Part shown: piece after piece, positions 29,056-38,954 of the stretch
Layout of the letters: every line of letters begins with the position of its first letter
How positions within the stretch are numbered: position 1 is the first letter of the stretch
NCBI GenBank assembly: GCA_963819735.1
Contig: CAWFXC010000005.1
Location: 558,001-622,000, forward strand
DNA from: CAWFXC01 sp963819735
GTDB lineage: Bacteria > Actinomycetota > Acidimicrobiia > IMCC26256 > DASPTH01
Direction: 5' to 3'
DNA: 64,000 bases
Notes under the pieces: generated by a model
The model's database searches: none
What the model saw: only the letters and a program-made list of their open reading frames with translations
What the model was told of the DNA's origin: nothing
Program-made: the position numbers and the translations under genes

Positions 29056-29271
29056 CTACGACGCCCGGCGCTCCGGCATGGCAACGGCCGGGCGGGCGCG
29101 GCGGCGCCGGACGAGCGGCAGCGGCACCGGGGCGGCCAGGAACTCGGGGTGATCGTCCTCCAACCAGCCGCAGTCGCAGACCACGAGATCCGCGGCGTCG
29201 AGGGTGAGATCGGCGGAGGGGCGGAACCCGCTGCACGGCTCGTAGCGCATCGAATCGGACGTGGGACTCAT
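29056..29271 (-). CDS. Small protein with Cys-x-Cys motif
   Basis: 71 residues from ATG 29271. It contains VVCDCGWLEDDHPEFLAAP and a basic C-terminus (LVRRRRARPAV). The start has a weak AAGGA site and a plausible promoter upstream, which argues it is expressed. No family is recognised. The single CxC plus an upstream Cys could bind metal. It is convergent with ku, 25 bp apart. Confidence 0.45.
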   Translation of the reverse strand: MSPTSDSMRYEPCSGFRPSADLTLDAADLVVCDCGWLEDDHPEFLAAPVPLPLVRRRRARPAVAMPERRAS

Positions 29272-29324
29272 GGCGGCGATCCTTTCCGTTCCTCGAGCGA
29301 CGACCCTGTGGACAATGGCCCCGG

Positions 29325-29353
29325 AATCACACTCGTGTAACTCGTGTGGTCAA
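29325..29353 (-). promoter_or_regulatory. Promoter of the small Cys-x-Cys gene
   Basis: On the minus strand TTGACC (29353-29348) is followed after 17 bases by GTGATT (29330-29325), a good -35/-10 pair. The spacer contains the direct repeat ACACGAGT twice with 9-bp spacing, a possible operator. Confidence 0.45.
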
Positions 29354-29423
29354 TGTAACGGTTGTGGCTGCTGATCAGGTGGAACTCCACCCACCACACC
29401 CTCGCACCGAGGTATGACACTCA

Positions 29424-31496
29424 TCACGGCATCGGCTTCGCGCCGTTTCCCCCGTCGCTCTCGTCTTCCGCGAGCTCGGCCGACTCGATCGAGGTTGGGG
29501 CGGTCACGGGCACCTTCGGCGGGGCCGGCGGTGGCCCGGCCTGCCCGTTGGTGAGGTAGCGCATGAGGGTGGCGGCCAAGCCGTCGAACGAACCTCCGCC
29601 CCCGCCGGTGACCAGCACCTCGGGGACGACGGTTATGTGGCCGTCGGCCACCGCGTTCGCCACTGCCACCACCGCGGTGGCGGGCCCGCCCAGCGCCTCC
29701 TTCTGCGCGTTGAACCCGATCGCCCGGGCCAGGCCGAGGGCCTCGGTGGCCTTGGCCTCGCCGAGCCCGATGGCCTGGCGCCGGGCGCCCTCGGCGGCAC
29801 CGGTGAGTTGCACGTAGGCCGCCTCGCCCTTGGCCTCCGCCTCACGGGCTTCCGCCTCGTTGGTCTTGATCTGCACGCCCACCTGCGCGCTGGCGAGCTG
29901 CGACTGCATGTTGGCTGTGCCCTTGGCCTTCTCCATCTCGATGCGCGACGTCTCGGCGCGTTGCTGCTCTTCGAACGTGGCCTTCTCCTGGTTGGCGATC
30001 TCGCGCTGGGTCAGCACGAGCACCAACTCCTGCGGGAACGCGACGTCCTGGATGTAGACGCCCTTGGTCTCGACCTCGTACTGGCTGAGGTACCGCGTGA
30101 TCGCTTCGAACGCGGCGGCCTGCACCTCACGGCGGGTCTCGATGAACTTGATCGCCTCGAGCGCCTGCAGCGTGTTGCGGAAGTGGTTGCCCACCGCGCT
30201 CTGCAGCACTTCGCTGACCAGGTTGCGCATCGTGCCGACCATCGAGATCACCTTCGGCGCCTTCGTGTCGGGCACGTGGATCTGCACCTGGAGGTCGATC
30301 TGGAACACGAAGCCCTCACGGCTCTTGCCGACGATCGACGAGAGCTGCGCGTCGAGGTCGTGCGCCTCCGACGTCGCGTCGGCCCAGTTGAGGGTCAGGA
30401 TGAACGTGGGCACGATCTCCGCCGCGTACACGCGCGGGTTGATCGCGTACTTGCCGGTACGGAGTGGTTCCTGCCAGATCCCGCGGTGGCCGGGGCGCAC
30501 GATCGAGCCGAACTTGAACTCGGTGCCCGAGGTGTCGGCGGTGGGGAGGCCGACGAAGCCCTTGATCACCGCGACCTCGCCCTGGTTCACCACCAGCATC
30601 GGCACGAGGTCGACCCGGATCAGGAACGGGTTCAGGAGATAGGCGCCGTAGAGCAGCGTGTCGTGCTGCAGCCCGATCTTGCCGCCGGCGTCGAGGAACG
30701 CCTGGAAGTCCTGGTAGTTGTTGTGCAACGTGTTCTTGCTGCCGAGCAGCAGGTCGATGAGCTGGGCGTCGGTGGTGGTGGTGTCGCCGTCGGCATTCGA
30801 CGCCTCGATCGCGGCGACGTCCTCGAAGCCGCCGAGCCGGCTGGCGATGTCGCCCGAGGGCAACGGCTCGCCCTCGAGCGCGGTGACCACGCCGACGAGG
30901 TCGACGCCTGCGTCGGGGGCGATGATCATCACCCGCAGCTGATCGGGGGTGAGGCCGAACGACTCCGGGCTCAGGGAGTTGTTCTTGGCCTGATCGGCGA
31001 GCTCGGGCGACACCGGGGCGCCGTAGACCGTCTGCGGGGTGAGCACCAGGAACGCCACCGGGTGGATCGGCACCAGCGTGCCGGGCGGGAGCACCGGCCG
31101 TTGCACGCCCTTCTGGCCGCCGAGGTCGACGAAGCTGTGGAGGTTGGAGAAGTTGGCGAGCTCGGGCCGGTAGACCGCGCTCTTGGCGCCGATGGGCAGC
31201 GGCGAACCGACCTGCGCGATGACCACGCCGATCTCGCCCGCGGGCACCTGCACCCACGGGTACTTCTTCACGCCGAACAGCGGCCAGAGCTTCACCCGCA
31301 GCCCCGGCATCAGCAGCGTGGCCTGGTAGCCGGCCTCGCCACGGAAGGCGATGGGGTTGTCCTGGCCCAGCTTGCGTAACGCGAACCGCTTGGTGACCAG
31401 GCCCACCTCGGTGGCGCCGACCGAGTGGATCGACTTCCACAACACGAACGCGATCACCACCACCACGACGATGATCACGATGAGTCCGCTGCCCAT
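29424..31496 (-). CDS. SPFH/flotillin-like membrane-scaffold protein
   Basis: 690 residues from ATG 31496. One N-terminal membrane helix (LIVIIVVVVVIAFVLW) is followed by a long extracytoplasmic or peripheral region. An SPFH (band 7) domain spans ~330-520 (TLNWADATSEAHDLDAQL, EVLQSAVGNHFRNTLQ). A Glu/Ala-rich coiled coil follows (~520-620: KATFEEQQRAETSRIEMEKAKG, ANMQSQLASAQVGVQ), then a Pro/Gly-rich tail. This is the flotillin layout; such proteins organise membrane microdomains. At 690 residues it is longer than canonical flotillins because of an extra ~200-residue insert before the SPFH domain. Confidence 0.85.
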   Translation of the reverse strand: MGSGLIVIIVVVVVIAFVLWKSIHSVGATEVGLVTKRFALRKLGQDNPIAFRGEAGYQATLLMPGLRVKLWPLFGVKKYPWVQVPAGEIGVVIAQVGSPLPIGAKSAVYRPELANFSNLHSFVDLGGQKGVQRPVLPPGTLVPIHPVAFLVLTPQTVYGAPVSPELADQAKNNSLSPESFGLTPDQLRVMIIAPDAGVDLVGVVTALEGEPLPSGDIASRLGGFEDVAAIEASNADGDTTTTDAQLIDLLLGSKNTLHNNYQDFQAFLDAGGKIGLQHDTLLYGAYLLNPFLIRVDLVPMLVVNQGEVAVIKGFVGLPTADTSGTEFKFGSIVRPGHRGIWQEPLRTGKYAINPRVYAAEIVPTFILTLNWADATSEAHDLDAQLSSIVGKSREGFVFQIDLQVQIHVPDTKAPKVISMVGTMRNLVSEVLQSAVGNHFRNTLQALEAIKFIETRREVQAAAFEAITRYLSQYEVETKGVYIQDVAFPQELVLVLTQREIANQEKATFEEQQRAETSRIEMEKAKGTANMQSQLASAQVGVQIKTNEAEAREAEAKGEAAYVQLTGAAEGARRQAIGLGEAKATEALGLARAIGFNAQKEALGGPATAVVAVANAVADGHITVVPEVLVTGGGGGSFDGLAATLMRYLTNGQAGPPPAPPKVPVTAPTSIESAELAEDESDGGNGAKPMP

Positions 31497-31593
31497 GGCT
31501 CCGCCTTTCCGGCTGACTGATCAGCGTGTGCGCGGCGGCGCCGTGTCCGTGCTCATCGGCCTGGGTCCGTACGCGCATCGTACAGTGAGCGCG

Positions 31594-31896
31594 ATGTGGG
31601 TGGGTCCGGGGCGTCGTCGGGTTCGCGGTCGGGTCGCGAGCGTGACGGCCGCGTTGTTCGTGGCGCTGTGCACCGCGTCGATCGGGGCGCTGTTCGCGGG
31701 CCCGGCGGGCGCCGCCGACGGCGGCCCCTCGTTGACGCAGGTGCCGGTGCGCCTGCACGAACACGACACCAGCTGGCCGCCGGTCCTCGTGTTCTGCGCG
31801 TTGGTGGTGGTGTTCGGCGGCGTCTTCGCCGCCGTCCTGTTCATGCGCCGCGTCCGCCAGTCGCTGGGTTCGGGGAACGGGAGCCGCTCGCGGTGA
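31594..31896 (+). CDS. Small exported/membrane protein
   Basis: 100 residues from ATG 31594 (GTG 31585 is an alternative). A cleavable-looking signal (ASVTAALFVALCTASIGALFAGPAGAA) is followed by a short hydrophilic stretch with HEHD and a C-terminal helix (PPVLVFCALVVVFGGVFAAVLFM) ending in Arg-rich cytoplasmic residues. Function unknown. It is coupled by a GTGA overlap to the acyltransferase gene and divergent from the SPFH gene. Confidence 0.6.
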   Translation: MWVGPGRRRVRGRVASVTAALFVALCTASIGALFAGPAGAADGGPSLTQVPVRLHEHDTSWPPVLVFCALVVVFGGVFAAVLFMRRVRQSLGSGNGSRSR

Positions 31897-32618
31897 CGCC
31901 GAGCGACCGCTTCCTCGACCCGCTCCGGCGTGCTGCGGGTGACGCGATCGGTATCGCGTCGGCCGCGCTCGCGAAGCAAGCCACCATCGGGCCGCGGAGC
32001 GCGCGGGCGCGTCGATTCCGCCGGTTCGGTGACGGATCGGCCATCTGCTTTCCCGTCGCCGCGCTCTACGGCGAGGAGTACATCGAGCTGGGGGAGGGCT
32101 GCATCATCGGCCCGTACTCGTCACTGTCGGCGGGCGTGATGCCGGGGCACGTGATCGACCACTCGCCGGTCGTCACCATCGGGGACCGCGTGCTGATCGG
32201 GAAGGGCAGCGGAGTCGTCGGGCACCACTCGGTCGAGATCGGTGACGACGTGTTCACCGGCCATCACGTCTACATCACCGACGCCAACCACGGCTACGAG
32301 GACGTCACGCTCCCGATCGGCAAGCAGTTCGCGGCGCCACGTCCGGTGCGCATCGGCGCGGGCACGTGGCTCGGCCACGGCACGGTCGTGCTCCCGGGCG
32401 CCGACATCGGCCGCCACGTCGCGGTCGGCGCCGGATCGGTGGTCACCGGCGCGCTGCCGGACTTCTGCGTGGCCGTCGGCAACCCGGCGCGGGTGATCCG
32501 CCGCTACGTCGAGGGCCGCGGGTGGGAGAAGGCGGGCTACTTGGACGACGCCGATCCCGGCTCCGAGGTCGGCGGGATAGACGGGGTCGCGGCCGGGGAT
32601 GCCGCGGGCGACGGGTAG
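31893..32618 (+). CDS. Hexapeptide-repeat acyltransferase
   Basis: 241 residues from GTG 31893. Left-handed beta-helix O-acetyl/acyltransferase: IIGPYSSLSAGVMPG, VVTIGDRVLIGKGSGVVGHHSVEIGDDVFTGHHVYITDANHGY, RIGAGTWLGHGTVVLPGADIG and VGAGSVVTGALPDFCVAVGNPARVIRRY. The NPARVIR end and the catalytic-His region (DANHGY) match maltose/galactoside acetyltransferase-like enzymes. It probably acetylates a sugar or cell-envelope glycan. The 3' end overlaps the convergent binding-protein gene by 82 bp. Confidence 0.86.
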   Translation: MTPSDRFLDPLRRAAGDAIGIASAALAKQATIGPRSARARRFRRFGDGSAICFPVAALYGEEYIELGEGCIIGPYSSLSAGVMPGHVIDHSPVVTIGDRVLIGKGSGVVGHHSVEIGDDVFTGHHVYITDANHGYEDVTLPIGKQFAAPRPVRIGAGTWLGHGTVVLPGADIGRHVAVGAGSVVTGALPDFCVAVGNPARVIRRYVEGRGWEKAGYLDDADPGSEVGGIDGVAAGDAAGDG

Positions 32619-34298
32619 CTCGGCGGCTGGTCGGCGGGCGGGAGCTTGGTGAGCACACCGATCGACGTGTTCACGTCGAACAGCGGGATCGGGGCCGACG
32701 GCCACTGCCCGGGGAGGTAGCGCTTGCCGTCGTCGGCGTAGCGGTAGAGGCCCTTGCCCACGGTGCCCACCTCGTCGGGCCCGACGGCGGTCGGGATCCC
32801 ACCAGATCACGGTGGCGTCGTCGCCGCCGGTGTAGTCGACCCCCGGCCAGATGCCGTGACGCCCCCACGAGAAGTGCAGGCGGGTGGGGGTCGTGGTCGG
32901 CGACGACGGGAACCGGAACATGCCGTCGCGGAACGTCTGCGCGGTGAGGTGCGGACCGGCGAGGTGCACGCCGGTGAAGAAGAGGAGCGGGGCCTGCACC
33001 AGCTCGCGGAACGTCTTGGCCGCGGGCGGCTGCCCGGTCTGCCAGGTGATCAGGTTGCCCAGCTCGTCGAGCGCGTCGGTGGTGCGGGCGGGTAGGAGTG
33101 ACACGCCGAACGCGTGCGCCCACTGCTTCTGGTCGTACTGGCGCCCGAAGATCGCGGTGTCGGTGTAGGCGTAGCCGAGCACGACCCACTCGGGGAAGTA
33201 GCCCTGGGTGGTCGCGTCCTTGGTGAGGAAGGTCGGGAACACCGGGTCGCCGGCGAGGATCACGCTGGTCACGCCCGAGCTCTTCAGCTTGGCGATCACG
33301 TTGGTCGCGTCCTGTTGCGCGGTGGAGAGATCGAGCGCGTACGGGACGGTGACCGCGGGTTTCACCTTGTACCCGGCGAGGCGTTGCTCGAAGTGCTTGA
33401 CGCTCTGGGCGAAGGTGCCCGCGTCGTCGTCGTAGTGCACGACCCCGAACACGCGTCGCTTGGTCCGCAGATCCTGGCTGCCCGCGTGCGTGGCCTTGCG
33501 CCCCGCGAGCTGCTTGCCGACGAACGCGGCCCAGTGTTCGCTCGCCTGCTCGGGAGACGCGGTCGTCGGCCACACGTAGGGGGCGTGCGAGTCGAGGAAC
33601 GACTGCGGCTCCGCGATCACGCAGTCGCCGACGCACAGCACGCCGCGGGCCGCGAGCTCGTCGGCGTACGCGGTGGTCTGGCCCGGCCCGCCGAACGACG
33701 CGAAGGCGTGGATCTCGGTGGCCACCTTGATCGCGTCGGCCTTGGCGGCGACGTCGTCGTCGGGCGCGCCGCTCGCCTTGACGGTGACGAGCTTGACCGT
33801 GCGGCCGTAGAGCTCGTAGTGCGCGGAGAAGTAGTCGACGTACTGCTGCGTGGTCTCGCGTTCGTTGGCCAGGCTCTCGTCGCTCCCGGTGTTCTTGAAG
33901 AACGCCTGCTGGAGGAGATCGGGCTGGGCCTGGTAGAGGGCGACGGTGATGGTGGTCTTCGTGACGCCGGGGGCGGTGGCGCCGCCGTTGTCGCCGCCCT
34001 TCCAGGGTGCGACACAGGGGGGTGCGTACCCGCTGGGGACGGCGACCTTGCCGGTGGTGGTGTCGCAGTTGGGGCCCCAGTCGACCTGCTTGCCTTCGGC
34101 CTTGGCTTCGTCGAAGGTGAGCGGGCCCGGATCGCGGCGGGCGGCGCGGGCGGTGTGCGCCGGGGTCGCGGGCGCGGCGGTGGCCGGGACGACGGTGCTC
34201 GCCCCGAGGGCGACGGTGACGGCGACGATCACGGGGCCGACCACCGAGCCGATGGTGGAGCGAAGGAACGGCCGCGGGACGCGGCGCGGGGGACGCAC
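32537..34298 (-). pseudogene. Branched-chain-amino-acid-type ABC substrate-binding protein, frameshifted
   Basis: About 587 codons from GTG 34298. A signal peptide (VGPVIVAVTVALGASTVVPATAA) is followed by a type I periplasmic-binding fold (TTITVALYQAQPDLL, SFGGPGQTTAYADELAARG, VTSVILAGDPVFPTFLTKDA) as in LivJ-like proteins. The frame breaks at about 32787-32793 after TVIWWDPD. The next frame continues sensibly with VGPDEVGTVGKGLYRYADDGKRY to a stop at 32537. One extra base explains it. It follows the fused permease-ATPase gene by 38 bp, so it should be its cognate receptor, longer than typical receptors (~400). Confidence 0.78.
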
Positions 34299-34336
34299 AG
34301 CCGGAGATGGTCGCGCGCCGGGGCGGCGTCGGTGGG

Positions 34337-37300
34337 TCAGGTCCCGAGATAGGCGCGCACGACGGCGGGGTGGGCGAGGACCTCATCGGCGGGGCCGGTG
34401 GCCACGACCCGGCCGAGGTCGAGCGCGAGCAGCCGGTCGGACACCGCGCGGAGCAGGGTGAGATCGTGCTCGATCACGAGCAGGCTGGCGCCGAGTGCAT
34501 CGCGGAGGTCGCGCAGCATGGGGGCGAGCGCTTCGGCCTCACGCTGGGCGATGCCGCTCGAGGGCTCGTCGAGGAGCACGACCGTCGGTTCGTGCGCGAG
34601 CACGCAGGCGAGGTCGACGACTCTCCGCGTGCCGGTCGACAGCTCGTGGACGAACTTGTCGGCGTACGCGCCCAACCCGAGGAGGTCGAGGAGCTCGTCG
34701 ACCCGGGCGCGCACCGCGGCCTCGGAGCGGCCGACCGCCGGGAGGTGGAGCGCGGCGGCGACCGGGTTGCGCACCCGGACCGCATGTTCGCGGGCCACCG
34801 CGATGGTCTCGCTCACGGTCAGCGCGGGGAAGAGGCGGCCGTCCTGGAACGATCGTCCGAGGCCCAGGCGGGCGCGGGCGTGGGCGGGCAGGGCGCCGAT
34901 CTCGCGGCGGGCCGTGCTGCCGCCGCCGGCGTCGGCGTTGGCGTTGGGGTCGACGAGGGCGACGCTCCCGGCGTCGGCGCGCACGAATCCGGAGATCACG
35001 TCGAACAACGTGGTCTTGCCCGCGCCGTTCGGCCCGAGGACGCCGAGGATCTCGCCCGCGCCGAGGGAGAAGGAGATGTCGTCGAGCGCGACCACACCGC
35101 CGAAGTGCTTCGTGATCCCGGTAACGGCGAGTCGGGGTGCGGCGGCGGTCGTGGCCGGTTCCGGGGCGACGGGGGCCGGGTCACCCCGCGGCGCGGCACC
35201 AGCCCTGATGTCGGCGCCCGCACCGGTGCCGGCGCGGCCGCCGCCGAGGAACACCGCCCGGACCAGTTCGGGATGGTCGAGGAGCTCACCCGCCGGCCCC
35301 GCGAAGCGCACTTCGCCCTTGTCGAGGAAATAGGCCCGGTCGGCGATGGCCAACGCGAGGTCGACCGACTGCTCGACGAGGATCACGGTGGTGCCGCGAT
35401 CGCGGAGGTCGGCGATGAGGCGCTGCATCCGCGTCACCAACGCGGGCGACAGCCCGAGCGACAACTCGTCGATCATGAGCAGACGCGGTTGCCCGCGGAG
35501 TGCCATCGCCACCGTCAACATCTGTTGCTCGCCGCCCGAGAGATTCCCCGCGCGCTCCCTGGCGCGTGCCACCAGCGCGGGGAAGATCTCGAGTACCTCG
35601 TCGTCGTCGATCGCGGTCGGAAGCGGCGCGGCGCGGCCGCGGGTCCATCCGGCGAGGCGGAGGTTTTCGGCGACGGTCAGCGAGGGGAACACGCCGTGGC
35701 CGCCGGGAGCCTGGACCACGCCGAGGGCGGCGATCCGTTCCGGGCGCGCGTGCGTGGTGGGCCGGCCGTCGAAGATCACGGAGCCGTGGTCGGGGTCGAG
35801 CAGGCCGGAGATCGTGCGCAGCAGCGTCGACTTGCCGGAGCCGTTGGTGCCGAGCAGCGCCACGATCTCGCCTGCCGTCACGTCGAGATCGACCCCGAAC
35901 AGGACCTGCACCCCGTCGTAGTCGACGTCGAGGCCGCGCACCACCAGGAACGGATCCCCCGTTCCGTCGGAGCGAATCGCCGACCGATTCGGTGAAATCG
36001 GCCGATTCGCCCAACGATTCGCCCACCGAATTGGCGAATTCCACCGATTCGGCGGCCGATTCGGTGCGACGGATTGCGTCGCTCGTATTGCGGCCTCCGG
36101 GGCGGGGCGGCCGTCGGGGCCGATCCGCACGTCGGCCACGAGGCTCGGCACCACGAGCTTGCGCCGGGCTGCGACCCGGCGCAGCGCCAGGTCGCGCACG
36201 TCGGCGAACGCCGCCCCGAATCCACCGCGGAACACGAGGAGCACCACGAGCATCCCGGCTCCGGTGGCCAGGATCTGCCACTCGACCGGGAGCCACCACG
36301 TGACGCCGCGCACGAACAGCGCGCCGAGCAGCGCGCCCGGGATCGAGCCGAGACCGCCGATCACGACCATGGCGAACACGACCAGGCTCTCGCCCGCGGT
36401 GTACGAGTCGAGCTGCAGCCCGTTCTGATGATGCACGAACAGCGCCCCCGCGAACGCGGCGAGGAATCCGGAGATCGCGAACGCGGCGAGCGTGGTGCGT
36501 CGCGGGTTCACCCCGTACACGCTCGCGGCTTCGTCGTTCTCGCGGATGGCGACCCACACGCGCCCCGTGCGACTTCGCCGGATCCCGCGCACCGCGAACA
36601 CGGCGAGGCCGAGCGCGATCAGACAGAGGTAGTAGTACCGACTCTCGGATCGCACGTCGATGAAGCCGAAGAGATCAGGACGCTCGACCCGGGCCGGGGG
36701 CAGCCAGTCGAGGAGCCGGCCGTCGCCGAACACCTGCGGGTTGAGCAGCCACGACGTGGTCGCGAGCGCGAGGGCCAGCGTGACCACCGCCAGGGTGAGG
36801 CCGCGTCGCCGCAACACCGGGAGCCCGATCAGCGCCGCCACCGCCGCGCCCACCAGCCCGGCGCCGAGCAGGCCGAGGGACAGGTCCCACCCCCAGCGGG
36901 CGGTCATCGAGCCGCCGGCGGCGGCGCCGATGGCGACGAACGCCATCTGACCCAGGCTGATCTCGCCGGCCCACCCGGTGAGCACGACGAGCGACAGCGC
37001 GATCACGCCGTAGATCACCGCGACCGCAGCCAGATCGGTCCGGCTCTCGGTGAAGACGACCGGCACCGCCGCGAGCAGCAGCGCGACCAGCGCCACCAGC
37101 CCCGCGGCCGTCCATCGGACCTCGGGCAGCCGCGCCAACTCGCGCGGCACCGGGCGCGGTTCGCGGATGGCGCGCCAGGTCGAAGGTTCGATCCGGCCGC
37201 GCAACCCGGCGCCCACCGGCGTGAGCCACACCGCGACGAGCACGATCACGAAGAGCACCGGGTCGACGTACTGCGGCTGGTTCCAACCCCACACCACTGA

Positions 37301-38146
37301 CTGCTCGACGATGCCGAGCGCGATGGCCGCGATCGCGATCGTGGGTAAGCGCTCCATGCGTCCGATGACGGCGGCGGCCAGCGCGGGTAGGAGCAGCGCG
37401 GGCCCGAGCACCGTGCCGATGGAGAGGCCGACGATGCCGGCTCGCAGGAACACGGCCAGGAAGCCGAGGAGCGACGCGACCATCCAAACGATGGAGTGCA
37501 CCCGGCGCACGGGGATGCCGAGCAGCGACGCGCGATCGGCGTCGTCGGCGCAGGCCCGCATGGCGATCCCCATGCGGGTCCGCAGGAACAGCGCGAGCCC
37601 GACGAATGCGAGCGGGATCACGATCAGCGCGACCACGTCGTTGCCGCCGAACCGCAACGGCTCGATGGTGAACGACAGATCGAAGGGCGCGGGGAAGCTC
37701 TGGGGTGGCACCGAAACGTCGAACCAGCGGGGCAGGAGGAGTCCGAGGCCGGCCAGCACCTGCGCGAGTCCGATCGTCGCGACGGTGAGGATCAACCGCG
37801 GCGCGCGGAAGAATCGGCGGATCACCACGAACTCCACGACCGCACCCAACACGACGGCGGCCACCACCCCGGTGGTGAACGCCACCAGCCAACTCGCGCC
37901 GCTGCTCACCACCAGCAGCACGGCCAACGACGCCGGCGCCGCGCCGAGATCGCCCTGGGCGAAGTTGAGGATCCGGTTGGCCCGGTACACCAGCGCGAGC
38001 CCGAGGGCGAGGAGCGAGCTCAGCCCTCCGAGCAGTGCACCCTGGGCGATGATGCCCGCCGGCGGCCCCCAGAGGGCCTGGACCAGCACAAAGAACGCGG
38101 CGGTTCCGGCGATCGCGGCAAATGTCCGCGTCCATCCGAGCTTCAA
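34337..38146 (-). CDS. All-in-one Liv-type ABC importer: LivH-LivM-LivF-LivG fusion
   Basis: 1269 residues from TTG 38146 (weak start). Order: LivH-like permease (~1-300; ALGLALVYRANRILNFAQGDLG), LivM-like permease (~320-610; LVVLTGWAGEISLGQMAFVAI), a repeat-derived linker (~692-725), LivF-like ATPase (~735-960; Walker A GTNGSGKST near 766, LSGGEQQMLTVA, LGLSPALV), and LivG-like ATPase (~1000-1269; Walker A GPNGAGKTT near 1037, STGTRRVVDLA signature). All catalytic motifs are intact. Normally these are four proteins; here one chain forms the whole translocator, with the binding protein encoded next. It likely imports branched-chain amino acids or amides. Confidence 0.88.
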   Translation of the reverse strand: MKLGWTRTFAAIAGTAAFFVLVQALWGPPAGIIAQGALLGGLSSLLALGLALVYRANRILNFAQGDLGAAPASLAVLLVVSSGASWLVAFTTGVVAAVVLGAVVEFVVIRRFFRAPRLILTVATIGLAQVLAGLGLLLPRWFDVSVPPQSFPAPFDLSFTIEPLRFGGNDVVALIVIPLAFVGLALFLRTRMGIAMRACADDADRASLLGIPVRRVHSIVWMVASLLGFLAVFLRAGIVGLSIGTVLGPALLLPALAAAVIGRMERLPTIAIAAIALGIVEQSVVWGWNQPQYVDPVLFVIVLVAVWLTPVGAGLRGRIEPSTWRAIREPRPVPRELARLPEVRWTAAGLVALVALLLAAVPVVFTESRTDLAAVAVIYGVIALSLVVLTGWAGEISLGQMAFVAIGAAAGGSMTARWGWDLSLGLLGAGLVGAAVAALIGLPVLRRRGLTLAVVTLALALATTSWLLNPQVFGDGRLLDWLPPARVERPDLFGFIDVRSESRYYYLCLIALGLAVFAVRGIRRSRTGRVWVAIRENDEAASVYGVNPRRTTLAAFAISGFLAAFAGALFVHHQNGLQLDSYTAGESLVVFAMVVIGGLGSIPGALLGALFVRGVTWWLPVEWQILATGAGMLVVLLVFRGGFGAAFADVRDLALRRVAARRKLVVPSLVADVRIGPDGRPAPEAAIRATQSVAPNRPPNRWNSPIRWANRWANRPISPNRSAIRSDGTGDPFLVVRGLDVDYDGVQVLFGVDLDVTAGEIVALLGTNGSGKSTLLRTISGLLDPDHGSVIFDGRPTTHARPERIAALGVVQAPGGHGVFPSLTVAENLRLAGWTRGRAAPLPTAIDDDEVLEIFPALVARARERAGNLSGGEQQMLTVAMALRGQPRLLMIDELSLGLSPALVTRMQRLIADLRDRGTTVILVEQSVDLALAIADRAYFLDKGEVRFAGPAGELLDHPELVRAVFLGGGRAGTGAGADIRAGAAPRGDPAPVAPEPATTAAAPRLAVTGITKHFGGVVALDDISFSLGAGEILGVLGPNGAGKTTLFDVISGFVRADAGSVALVDPNANADAGGGSTARREIGALPAHARARLGLGRSFQDGRLFPALTVSETIAVAREHAVRVRNPVAAALHLPAVGRSEAAVRARVDELLDLLGLGAYADKFVHELSTGTRRVVDLACVLAHEPTVVLLDEPSSGIAQREAEALAPMLRDLRDALGASLLVIEHDLTLLRAVSDRLLALDLGRVVATGPADEVLAHPAVVRAYLGT
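35971..36070. repeat. Intragenic CCGATTCG repeat array (copy 3)
   Basis: About eight degenerate 12-bp units around CCGATTCGG and CGAATCG, lying exactly in the linker between the LivM- and LivF-like domains of the fused ABC protein. In the coding frame the core is read AAT-CGG (Asn-Arg: NRPPNRW, WANRWANRP), a third reading compared with the two arrays in the HTH gene. Confidence 0.8.
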
Positions 38147-38185
38147 GTGCTCAAGTATGCGCGCGCCGCCGTAAATTCCCCGTCC

Positions 38186-38944
38186 ATGCGCATCCGACCG
38201 GGAATTCGGCCGAGAACTCGACCGAGTCGACTCCGCGTTCTCCTGGTCGGCGTGGTGACGGCCGGCGCAGTGATCGCTGCGACCGCCGGCACCGCCGCGG
38301 CCGCGCCGGCGTCGCGGTCTTCGGATCAGCAGTTGGCGAAGGCCGGCGTGCTCGTACGCAGCGACTTCCCCAGCGGCTGGTCGCAGGCGAAGCGCGACGA
38401 CTCCTCGGACGACAGCGTCCAACAGGCCGCCACGAAGATCCCCGGGTGCGCGCAGTTCGTGAAGTTCTCCAAGACCAACAAGCAGAACCCGCGCGCCGAG
38501 TCGCCGGAGTTCACGCTCGGGCAGTCGAGCGTCGACAACACCGCGAATGTCTTCCCGTCCGTGAAGGCCGCCACCGCGGCGATGACCACCTTCGGGAGCT
38601 CGGCCCTGCCCGCGTGCCTCGACAAGCTCTTCACCTCGGTGTTCAACGCGCAGTTCGCCGCCGATCCCAAGACCGCTGAGCAGATCACCGGGCTCGGGGT
38701 GAAGATCAATCGTCTGCGTGGGATCAAGATCGGCGACAAGGCCGTGGCTTACGAGGGCGTGGTCGATGTGAACCTCACCGACGGCTCGACCGAGACCATC
38801 GGCCTCGGCTACATCGCGATCCAGGTCGGGCGCGCGGTTTCCGGGTTCACCTACTCGTCCGACAGCGACATCTCTTCCGCGCTGCAGCCGGCGATCGTGT
38901 CGTCGGTCGCCCGCCTGAAGAAGGCCGTCGGTACCTCGTCGTAG
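38186..38944 (+). CDS. Secreted protein of unknown function
   Basis: 252 residues from ATG 38186. An N-terminal Arg-rich region and hydrophobic signal (LLVGVVTAGAVIAATAGTAAAAPA) precede a soluble domain: SDQQLAKAGVLVRSDFPSGW, IPGCAQFVKF, ALPACLDKLF and ISSALQPAIVSSVARLKKA. The pattern loosely recalls actinobacterial PknH-sensor-like or LpqN-like extracytoplasmic domains with a disulfide pair, but I cannot assign it. It is divergent from the fused ABC transporter, with only ~40 bp between the starts. Confidence 0.65.
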   Translation: MRIRPGIRPRTRPSRLRVLLVGVVTAGAVIAATAGTAAAAPASRSSDQQLAKAGVLVRSDFPSGWSQAKRDDSSDDSVQQAATKIPGCAQFVKFSKTNKQNPRAESPEFTLGQSSVDNTANVFPSVKAATAAMTTFGSSALPACLDKLFTSVFNAQFAADPKTAEQITGLGVKINRLRGIKIGDKAVAYEGVVDVNLTDGSTETIGLGYIAIQVGRAVSGFTYSSDSDISSALQPAIVSSVARLKKAVGTSS

Positions 38945-38954
38945 CGACCGGGTC

